Assembly (NCBI GenBank): GCA_004802725.1
Contig: SGPM01000317.1
Coordinates: forward strand, 9,911 to 30,986
DNA from: Antrodiella citrinella
Lineage: Eukaryota > Basidiomycota > Agaricomycetes > Polyporales > Steccherinaceae
DNA: 21,076 nucleotides
Direction: 5' to 3'
Part shown: one piece after another, positions 9,290 through 16,507 of the stretch
How the letters are laid out: every line of letters starts with the position of its first letter
How positions within the stretch are numbered: the first letter of the stretch is position 1
The notes under the pieces: generated by a model
Database searches by the model: none
Seen by the model: the letters and a program-made list of their open reading frames with translations, nothing else
What the model was told of the DNA's origin: nothing
Translations under genes and position numbers: made by a program

Positions 9290-9742
9290 ATGTACGGGGG
9301 TGATACGGTTGATTCTCGATATGTGACATTGTAAGAACTTTTGTAGGACTCCCCTCTGCCATCCACTCACTTTCATTGCATCTAGAGTGTAGCCGAGTTG
9401 AGGGCTTTTGGTCACACGAATGTTCCACTCTAAATGAAATCAAGTTCGCCACTACGTGTTACTATGAATCTGTGCGTGACAAGAACAGCTCGAACCCTCG
9501 TCCCCTCTTGTCAACTTTGATCGACTTCAGAACTTAGAAGGCCCCCGCATCGACAGCGTGTAAGTAGATACACATGCATCCAGCTAAGTTACGTCTCGCA
9601 GGTCCCAGGGACCAGCTCCACAAACATACGCAATTTGAGAAGAGGCGATCGATTGCTACGGCTGGTCACCGATGACTCAGGTAAGTCGTTTATCTACTTA
9701 CTGTTCATTGAAACCCAATTTCTGCGGGCGCTTGCATAGGGC
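9290..9742. other. Intergenic with stray splice-like signals
   Basis: No gene called. Exon-like pieces are bounded by a CTTCAG at 9529, GTAAGT at 9560, CTCGCAG at 9601 and CAG/GTAAGT at 9680, and the piece 9602-9679 is open in one frame. They match no family and lie upstream of the cupin TATA box, so they may be relics of another gene. Confidence 0.4.
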
Positions 9743-9749
9743 TATAAAA
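9743..9749 (+). promoter_or_regulatory. TATA box of the cupin gene
   Basis: TATAAAA in the context GGGCTATAAAAGGTGG, 57 nt upstream of the cupin ATG. Context and spacing fit a strong fungal core promoter. Confidence 0.75.
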
Positions 9750-9799
9750 GGTGGATCAAGGACAAGGACTAGCGAAAGCCACAACTCACCACGGCGACC

Positions 9800-10446
9800 A
9801 TGTCCAAGACCGAGAGCCCATTCCCAGAAGTCCGTAGGGTGATCACCGGGCACACTACTGAAGCCGCGCCTGTGATCATCCGCGATGAGATCACAGAACG
9901 GGTCTTCACCTGGCCGGATAATCCCAACAGCGTGTTCAATATCTACCGCACCGACCAAGTCCCTGCCAACAACGATGAGGTTCAGGGAGAATGGAAAGAC
10001 GTGATCGCTGACAAGCCGTTTGGGAGGGACACTATGATCAGCCATGAAGGAGCGGTAGTCATAGCGTTCGACTATGCGCCGGGTGCAAGCTCGGTAGGTT
10101 TTCATTCGCTACGCCGAATTGCCGAACTCAAAGACATCTACTGTCATTAGCCCATGCATCGTACCGAATCACTCGACTTTGGGATTATCCATTCTGGTTC
10201 AATTACCCTCACGCTCGATGACGGCGTTACCAAAACACTCAACAAGGGCGATGTCATCGTCCAACGAGGAACTATACACTCTTGGAAGAACGAAAGTGAC
10301 GAATGGACCAGAATGTATTGGGTCGTGGTCGGTAAGTCATGTTACATATTTGCGTCGGATCCCCATATTGATATTTCGTTTTTGCAGGTGCGAAGGCAGT
10401 TGAAGTGAATGGACAGGTTCTCGGAGAACAGTGGCCTAAGCCTTGA
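9800..10446 (+). CDS. Cupin-domain protein
   Basis: Three exons: 9800-10093, 10151-10331, 10388-10446; introns 57 and 56 nt, phases consistent; 177 aa. The C-terminal two thirds is a single small beta-barrel cupin (cupin_2 type). Motif 1 is seen as PMHRTESLDFGIIHSG and motif 2 as GDVIVQRGTIHSWKN. Motif 1 has one His followed by Arg rather than the classic HxH, as in a common fungal cupin subfamily, so a metal centre would rely on H/E of motif 1 and the His of motif 2. Such fungal cupins are often found in secondary-metabolism or detoxification settings, but the actual reaction is unknown. No signal peptide (MSKTESPFPEVRRVITGH), so probably cytosolic. A strong TATA box precedes it. The closing VEVNGQVLGEQ is typical for the family. 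Confidence 0.9.
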
Positions 10447-10731
10447 ATGTCTTGGTGAATTGTGTTTAGCCAGGTTCGCAAAATGATCTTCACTTGTACG
10501 CCCGCGACCCGCCTCACACGAACTTGAATATGTAGGATATGTTTGTCAAAGAATACTCTCAGCAATGGAACTTCAATCTCGGTGAATTTCAGTGTCATAT
10601 GGCGTCCACGCTTCCGCTTCTACTTAACTCCAGTACGGGGTCACGTCCGACATGGCTACCCATCGTTATTCCTGGCTGTGCTGAACTGTCAAACAGGTGC
10701 CACATGATGCGCTCACTGACCTCTCATCTTT

Positions 10732-10739
10732 TATATATT
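10732..10739 (+). promoter_or_regulatory. TATA box of the GH28 fragment
   Basis: TTATATAT in the context CTTTTATATATTCCG, 43 nt upstream of the ATG at 10775. The promoter therefore seems kept although the gene body is broken. Confidence 0.55.
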
Positions 10740-10774
10740 CCGTGAAGGAAGCCCTTCTGCCGCAACTCACCAGG

Positions 10775-11405
10775 ATGTATTTCCACATCACCACTGCTCT
10801 CGTCTCGCTTGCATTCACCAGTTCATTGTCTTTTCCGCCATCTCAAACATCATCTGCGACGTGCACAGTTGCTGCAAGCGGAGGAGACGATGCACCTGCG
10901 TTTTTGAAAGCCGTTCATGACTTACGTTGTCAAACAGTAGTCGTGCCTGTGAAGTTGACGCTGGACATAAAGACCCGGATGGACATGACAGGTCTTTCTG
11001 ACAAACACATCGTGCGTCCGTTCTGTGATACTGTATATTCGTTGCGTTGACATCTTGGCTTGTAGAGTGTCACACGAGGGGAAAGTCAGGTTCAACCCAG
11101 ATTTGGCGCATTGGACGGAGTTGAACAGCACCTTTTTCTTCTCCTTCCAAAACCAATCAGCCTTTTGGCTTCTGGGCGAGAAAAACATCGTCGTGGATGG
11201 AGGCGGGACACTGGATGGTGCGGGACAACCGCGGTACGATGCCTTGTAAGTTTACTAGCTCAAATCTAAGCTTGCGCGTCGCGCTAACTTCTATGGATCG
11301 GTTGTGAAGTGCAAAGCATAGCACGCTAGCAAGGTCTATATTGTTCCAAGCTACAAACGTGACGGTGCAAAATCTAAATATGCGGATGATCACTTCGCCC
11401 GACTG
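10775..11405 (+). pseudogene. Truncated glycoside hydrolase family 28 (pectinase-type)
   Basis: N-terminal part of a secreted GH28 enzyme, the family of polygalacturonases and rhamnogalacturonases that cut pectin. Signal-peptide-like start MYFHITTALVSLAFTSSLS at 10775. Then GGDDAPAFLKAVHDLRCQTVVVP (split here by description only), MDMTGLSDKHI, RFNPDLAHW, SAFWLLGEKNIVVDGGGTLD, GAGQPRYDA and NVTVQNLNM..SPDW, in family order. Exons: 10775 to about 11011; about 11066 or 11079 to 11245; 11310-11405. The 11246-11309 intron is good (GTAAGT, GCTAAC). The first junction is faulty: the natural 54-nt intron (GTGCGT...TTGTAG) gives the wrong phase; a TAG-distal acceptor at 11078 restores phase but drops three residues. 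After SPDW nothing continues the family: the NTD, DD, GHG and RIK catalytic blocks are absent on either strand before the opposite-strand gene at 11820. Probably non-functional. Confidence 0.8.
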
Positions 11406-11819
11406 GTAGGTAGGCTCGTTTCCAGCCGCTGCTTGTTATCAAGGCACGGCTGGGCCACTTGTGGGGGGATCTAAAAACCCCAGTCGAACTTTTTCGCACA
11501 TGGTCATTGGTGCTTACCTGAGATTTCGACGCCGTCGAGCTCTCAGCCTCTTCTTAGTTGGTCAGGTCGATGCGGGTGTCTTCAATTATGTATGGTAGTA
11601 CACATTTTACACGTGTCTCTACATACTTTCACTATTGACCGTAAGCAGCTATGGATTCAGGCCACATAATTGTACAACATGGACTTCGTCTTTGTGGCTG
11701 GTGCATCCTTTCAAGATCATTTGCGCGTTGCAAATGCCTTCTGAAAATATGTCAGCGGTCAGATACACCTTCACAAAGCAAGCGCGGTGCTCACAACAAA
11801 CTATACGAACTGTGACGAT
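11406..11819. other. Unassigned segment after the GH28 break
   Basis: No gene supported. It should hold the catalytic half of the GH28 gene if that were intact, but no catalytic motif is found in any frame. A short plus-strand open frame (11635-11823) has no family likeness. The segment is relatively AT-rich and may mark a deletion or rearrangement junction. Confidence 0.5.
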
Positions 11820-12548
11820 TTAGAGCCTAATTTTCTCAACTTCTACGTTGATCTCCCTGCTAGAGAACGAGGGCAGCACCTGGGAAACCCTCTCTGCCAC
11901 TTTCTCAGATGACATGGAGCCAGCATACGCGAAGTGCACGGTCTTCAAAGACGGGAACGAACCCTCAGCGAACTTTTGATCCAACCCCTGATAATCCCGA
12001 GGCTTGAACTCGCGCAGGAAGTTGAAGGACCTTCCCATGCCTATTTCTTCCACGGGGAGCATCTTCAATGTGTCCAACGAGGAAAGTGTGATGGCAGTTG
12101 ACGGTGTTATTTCTCCGATAGACAATTTGGGACTCGGTGTCCACCGACTCATCCAACGGGATAGTCCTTTCTTTATTGTGCGTCCTATGAGTAGTTAAGT
12201 GAATACCATCATTACTCTGAGTTAGAAAAGTTGTGTACGGATTGCATCAGACGAAGACAAAGAACGACGCAGTCGAGGTATCGGAAGGAAGGAAATGGAG
12301 CGTATGCAACGTCCTACACCACCGTCCAATATGTCAGACAATATCTGTGTTTCTCTCTGTGAGAGAGCACGGCCGACATGCAGCTGTTCCAGTGATGGCA
12401 GGACTTGAACTGAACGCAAAAAAGAAGGCACAGGGACCGGCTGGACGACCGTGAGGAATTTGAGACATGGAAGTGTGACCGTCGACTCTGATGGGTGTCC
12501 ATCGTATCCATCCACGTATTCATCGTCGTAATAGCCCGAAAATGTCAC
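11820..12548 (-). CDS. LRR/F-box-like protein, C-terminal part
   Basis: Two pieces in one reading frame are joined by a good 54-nt intron (12238-12185: GTACAC donor, CTTAAC branch, CATAG acceptor): exons 12548-12239 and 12184-11820, 224 aa. It has leucine-rich strand-turn units typical of basidiomycete F-box proteins: LPCLKFLTVV, LPSLEQLHVG, LSSLDTLKML and FPSLKTVHFAY. It ends EVEKIRL. No F-box helix is found upstream in the 300 bases before 12548, and the first Met lies inside an LRR-like region (FSGYYDDEYVDGYDG). The simplest reading is a 5'-truncated F-box gene; a short stand-alone LRR protein is the alternative. It lies tail to tail with the broken GH28 gene. It is not closely similar to the F-box gene at 399-2306. 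Confidence 0.5.
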
Positions 12549-12856
12549 CCCAACCGTTTTGGATGTTGGGGCTTTCGTCCAAAATGAATGGGGACGAGCC
12601 TACTCGAGTCGAGGTTGATCGTGGCAATGAATGAAAAGTGACGAGTCGAGTCAAATGTATATGTCATGTGGCAATACTGATTATGTTATCTTCAAGACTC
12701 CGGAATGGGAAGAAAACTTAGAAGACACTGCCAATCGCATCGACTCAGTAAAATCGAATCCCGATTACCGAATTACAGAGTCCAAGGACGAAGATCAAGG
12801 ACGAAAATACATACATGGAGGATATCTACCGTACTCCCCAACGAGTAGATGTGGTA
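12549..12856. other. Intergenic, no gene seen
   Basis: A plus-strand open frame starts at 12631 and runs into the antisense of the macro-domain gene. It is acidic and polar, without splice sites or family likeness, so I do not call it. No TATA box stands out. Confidence 0.5.
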
Positions 12857-13621
12857 CTAATCGTCCATCGGCAGTCGCACGTTCAGCGACAATCCCTGAA
12901 TGTCCTCCCATGAAAGGTTGGTCCACTTGTCTGGGTGAGATGTAGCGTCGTGATGGTGTAAAAATGCCAGTGCGGTCTGACGGGCACAGACTGCGGCGGC
13001 GACGCCTCCGATACCTGTCGCAAGCCCTGTCATGCCAACGGAAGTGATGGGGGAGAGCGCGGGATCATTCTGCGCGCGTGCGTTGTGATGGTCTATCTCG
13101 ATGAGGAGAGACCACACACAGTTGTAGACGATCTCCCTGTGCCAAGTGACGGAGGATGGGGAACGCATGGTGGGGCACATCGCGATGAAGCGACATTCGT
13201 ACGGATTCGGGAAGCAAGGTGTGCCACAAAGAGGTATGAGTGTGCACGTGCCGGGGGGGGCACAACCACGCCATCGTTCGTATAGAATTGTCTGCGCCAC
13301 GCGGGTCAAGGCAGAACAGTCATCTGCTGGGGCGAGAGTGTCGGATAACACTTGGTCGAAACTGCCAACATATGGCCCACTGGTAAGTCTCACGATGTCT
13401 ACAATGTAGTAGGGAGCTTACCCTCCGTCAAATCTACCAAACGAATTGGCTGGCGATACGACGCAGTCAAAGTGCATTTTGAGCTCTTCAAAGGTGCTGT
13501 GAACGACGGAGATGCGGCTGCGAACGTCCTGCGATACCAGCGATTGCAGATTCTGTTGCCACTGCTCAACGAGATTTACATCTGGTGCGAAGAAAGTGAA
13601 TGTCGGGAGTATAACAGCCAT
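12857..13621 (-). CDS. Macro-domain protein (ADP-ribose-binding fold)
   Basis: Two exons, 13621-13422 and 13361-12857; the 60-nt intron (GTAAGC...GGCAG) is placed so that FGRFDGG joins FDQVLS, as in related proteins; 234 aa. The macro-domain hallmarks are visible: CVVSPANSFGRFDGG at residues 53-67 (substrate-loop with the conserved Asn) and MTGLATGIGGV at 177-187 (second, glycine-rich loop), followed by a helix. Macro domains bind ADP-ribose or its derivatives, and many remove ADP-ribose from proteins, RNA or metabolites (O-acetyl-ADP-ribose). This one is a stand-alone domain with no second catalytic module. Conserved surroundings: LTRVAQTILYERWRG, APPGTCTL, IAMCPTMR and VYNCVWSLLIEIDHHN. A C homopolymer of 8 lies within the coding sequence near 13252. 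No signal peptide. A TATA box stands about 65 nt upstream of the ATG. Whether it is an eraser or only a reader cannot be told. Confidence 0.85.
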
Positions 13622-14061
13622 TGTGATAACAGCGCGGCTAGCGTGATGGAGGAGGAGGCAGAGTAAGTCGGGAACGAACAGATCTTATATACGGCATCTA
13701 GTTATTACCGCTTACGCACGGAAAGTGACCGATTGCACTTGACAACTGTTTAGGCGTGAAATCGATTTACTCATGTATCCTTTTTGGACGGTGCGGACAC
13801 GCGGAGATAGTAAATTACAGTAAATAGTACTAGTAGTTAGGTGGAAGCATCAGTACTGCAAATGAACCGCTTTTCGTGCTTTTTGGTGGCGGATCTGGCT
13901 TCAGAAGCTCGGGAGTGAGAGGCAGTGAGAGCTATGGCGCAAGATACATATGAACAACTACATCGCGCATACAATGCATTGAATGATGCTATTTCGAGAG
14001 TGTAAATTCCGGACTGTGGATCCACCAAACCTGTGGATCTTACCAACAGGCCCATCAAGGC
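13622..14061. other. Intergenic between two minus-strand genes
   Basis: No gene supported. Contains the macro-domain gene's promoter on the right of 13622 and the 3' flank of the small gene ending at 14062. The minus-strand open frame at 13837-14058 has no splice context or family likeness. Confidence 0.55.
13685..13691 (-). promoter_or_regulatory. TATA box of the macro-domain gene
   Basis: Minus-strand TATATAA in the context CCGTATATAAGATC, about 64 nt upstream of the ATG at 13621. Good sequence and spacing for a fungal core promoter. Confidence 0.65.
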
Positions 14062-14506
14062 TCACATCCTTGCTGGGTACAACCGCTCTGCGAAGCGCTC
14101 CACCCACTGTCTAGCATCTCCGTGCTGAAGGGCAATGTCAGCGAATGTGGCCCTGGGAATAACCTCGTCACGGAACTTCAGTGTTCGAAGTAAGGCTTGG
14201 AACTCAGACGCTAGTCGACATCATAGTCAGCATGGCGAAGGACAAATGCGAACAGGTAGACACTCACTGCTCTCAACGAACCAATAACCTCCCGACCGTT
14301 CCAGGAATGCATAGTACAGAGACGACGGAAGGCGCTGTGTTGGGATATTGACAGGCGCTGTGGCGGCCACCTCAGATGCCATCTCTGGCTTGAGACCGCA
14401 CTCGTAGAGAGCTGTAGATAGAACATTGACATCAGCGAGAACATAATGTGTTATCAGGAATATTCAGCTCACCTGCGGTCAAAGTATCCTGAGTCCACAC
14501 TGACAT
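14062..14506 (-). CDS. Small protein of unknown function, 108 aa
   Basis: Found from splice structure: three exons 14506-14473, 14411-14268, 14210-14062, with introns of 61 nt (GTGAGC, CTGAT-type branch, CTACAG) and 57 nt (GTGAGT, CTGACT, GACTAG). Phases fit (1, 1) and the joined frame is open to TGA. The protein starts MSVWTQDTLTAALYECGL and continues with LPSSLYYAFLERSGGYWF, then SEFQALLRTLKFRDEVIPR and ARQWVERFAERLYPARM. It looks largely helical, with no signal peptide, membrane segment or metal-binding motif. I do not recognise the family; it is probably basidiomycete-specific. It is divergently arranged with the unknown gene starting at 14667, only 160 bp away. Confidence 0.65.
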
Positions 14507-14666
14507 GATGGGTAGATGAAGGGTAAACTAATGGTGGGAGCTTAGCACACCGGACAGTGATCTTAAGGGACCTGAGGCGCCGCGTTCCGACTTTTCGTCC
14601 ACACGCAGAGGCTTTTACTTGACTCCCAGCTGGAATTGTGCCAGGACATGGACCTTAGCGACGACA
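14507..14666. promoter_or_regulatory. 160-bp bidirectional promoter region
   Basis: The whole space between two opposite-facing start codons (14506 minus, 14667 plus). No clear TATA box on either side. Short spacing implies that the two unknown genes share promoter elements, so co-expression is a reasonable inference. Confidence 0.45.
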
Positions 14667-15304
14667 ATGTCGGGAGACACTCCCATTATCTCCAAATACG
14701 AACTCGACCTCACAGACCTCACAGTCTATAATTTCGGCACCGATAGGGCGGGACCTCTACATAAGAAATGGGAAGAGGTGAGTGTTCGGCGTTCAATTTC
14801 CGCACGCATCTAGCAGCGCGCTGACTGTGCGAGACTGTATTTTCAGCTGATTCGGTGGTCTTGGACAAACTACACAGAAGATCACGCAGACTACAAGGAG
14901 TACGAAGTTATCATAGGCATTACCAGCAAAGGCACTCGAGACGGTACTGTCGGTAAGTCGGAAGTTTTGTAGCTGATGCTGTTATGCCGATGCTCACATA
15001 TATTTTCTCAGATACAGACCCCCTCATTATCAATGGAGAGGTCATGATTCAAGTTGCTCTCTTCTCAGATAAGGCATTGTCGAAGTTACGATACGTAAGC
15101 CACGAGGTTGTAGAGCGCGATCGGTGGTCGTTTTGATTGTACCAGCTAAGTTTCTTGGTCGTGTATATTCTAGTAGTAATGACATATGTCGATGTCAAGA
15201 GGGCAATGATCCAAGTGTTACTGTATCGTTGCTCGATAAAGAGTCTCCATAGGGCTGCGCCAGGATGCGACCCGAATCTGGGTTCTGTCCAATCGAGGAG
15301 TTAG
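14667..15304 (+). CDS. Unknown protein, four exons, C-terminus uncertain
   Basis: Exons 14667-14777, 14847-14952, 15012-15094 join in phase through good introns: 69 nt (GTGAGT, CTGAC, TTTCAG) and 59 nt (GTAAGT, TCTCAG). The first Met has ACA ATG context (MSGDTPIISKYELDLTDLTVY). The middle reads KKWEELIRWSWTNYTEDHADY, then EYEVIIGITSK and a strand-rich GEVMIQVALFSDKALSKLRY. A GTAAGC donor follows at 15095. Two acceptors are possible. CCAG at 15145 gives a 52-codon hydrophobic end (LSFLVVYILVVMTYV, a likely membrane anchor) with stop at 15304. CTAAG at 15150 gives a 33-residue end with stop at 15252. CAG is the commoner acceptor. I do not recognise the family. Confidence 0.5.
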
Positions 15305-15701
15305 GTTGCCAGTGGGGACCGATTATTTGTGCCCAGCCCCCACTGGCACTGGCACGGGTAAAGTTGAAGCTTGGGCTTGACCAAGATGTCACGGTCTGGC
15401 ACTCAGGCTGACGACTTGAAATCAGTGTGAAATTCCTACTGCTATAACCTCCTGTGGCGTGAGTGAAATCTGACACTTATCTTGATGCAGGCCACCGAGT
15501 CCGCGAGTTTTCTAGAAGATCATGTGTATAGTAGAAAACCGCAGGTACTGTTGGGATAGCCCGGACTTGTAGCGCGATTCTAAGCCTCCTGAGGCGACCT
15601 CCGGGCGAGCAACCCCACCGCAGACTCCTCTGATTTCCACTGGCATTGCGGCCCCAGCCAACCCCGAGCACGTGCGTCACTACCTTCTTTCTCCGGCGAA
15701 G
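15305..15701. other. Unassigned stretch, possible minus-strand exons
   Basis: Open minus-strand frames at 15476-15195 (Ser/Asn-rich with NFT and NSS glycosylation-like sites) and 15680-15477 could be extra exons of the WHWAIY-motif gene upstream on that strand or of a separate gene. No junction joins them convincingly: a donor GG/GTAGCT at 15703 with acceptor AATCAG near 15627 is possible but weak. The left frame also overlaps the end of the plus-strand gene. Confidence 0.35.
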
Positions 15702-16148
15702 CTACCCCTCACGGAACCACACTCTGCACGTGAAGACGCGCTCTTGGCGATGATCGACCTCTGGGACCTCCATCGGTATCGGGATGAGATACTGCTCAAA
15801 GAACTCTGCTCCCCAGTCTTCGTCTTCTATCGCGCCGATCTTGGCTAGGACGGTGAGTTCCTGATCATGCAGGATGTCGGTGGCGACGCATTCGTACTGC
15901 CATGGGCCGTACTTGTTCGTGGCGTGGAATTTATGGCCGGAGGCTGCATCGTGCCTTTCACTTGCTTGGATTTCGTGGTGGAGGTAGATAGCCCAGTGCC
16001 AGCTGCTTCCGGGATCGTGCGTGAAGAGCGCAGCGTAGATACTGTTGTGCTCAAGAGCAGAATCTTGTATCGTACCTGCCCTGAGTATGTTGTGATTAGC
16101 TACACGGAAATGGATAAGATTGCAAAACTTATAGACGTCGACTTACAT
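15702..16148 (-). CDS. Small protein with SSWHWAIYLHH motif, split start codon
   Basis: Main exon 16080-15702 encodes a compact protein (126 aa with Met). It opens AGTIQDSALEHNSIYAAL, then has FTHDPGSSWHWAIYLHHE, GHKFHATNKYGPWQYEC, LTVLAKIGAIEDEDW and finally RVFTCRVWFREG before TAG (15704-15702). I recall this pattern from small uncharacterised proteins in Agaricomycetes, where the C-terminus usually runs about 40 residues further, so the stop may be a missed intron or a true truncation. There is no ATG in frame in the exon upstream of the motif. A 66-nt intron (16146-16081: GTAAGT, GCTAAT, CTCAG) would join an upstream exon ending AT to the leading G of this exon, making a start codon interrupted by an intron. 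No other in-frame ATG was found. Function unknown; no signal peptide. Confidence 0.65.
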
Positions 16149-16507
16149 GACTGTCAAGAGAAAGGTTCGTAAGAATCGATGATCGATGACTGTTCCTAAT
16201 GTAGGTCCCGTGTTTGTTTGTGATTTGGTCCAATTAGCAAATAGACCGAGCAAGGTTCACGATTGGCACTGTGGCAACCGACTCGACGTATTCGGCCGAA
16301 TAGTAACTTGACCTGCATCAAATTTCTCAGTGCACAGGGGCTTGATCACAACAAGGCCGTCATACATTCAGAAACATGCGTAGGGAAAGCAAACGATTCA
16401 TTCGGGGGGTGCGGTAATGAGGATGCGAGAAGCGGTTCTGCCAGTGATCCCTCAGTGTACCACTAACACGCATTCCGATGTGTTGCTGCGACAAGGGATA
16501 TTTATAA
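16149..16507. other. Intergenic, no gene seen
   Basis: 5' leader and promoter side of the WHWAIY-motif gene, and 3' flank of the F-box pseudogene. Neither strand shows an open frame with splice context or known family motifs. Confidence 0.55.

Noticed and set aside
11635..11823. Plus-strand frame as a missing GH28 catalytic exon
   Set aside because: No NTD, DD, GHG or RIK block in any frame and no splice phase that links it to the exon ending at 11405.
12631..12945. Acidic 104-codon plus-strand frame
   Set aside because: Its 3' half is antisense to the macro-domain exon; no introns, TATA box or family likeness.
15195..15476. Ser/Asn-rich minus-strand frame as a separate secreted protein
   Set aside because: No start context, no signal peptide, no convincing splice partners, and it overlaps the end of the plus-strand gene; kept only as a possible exon.
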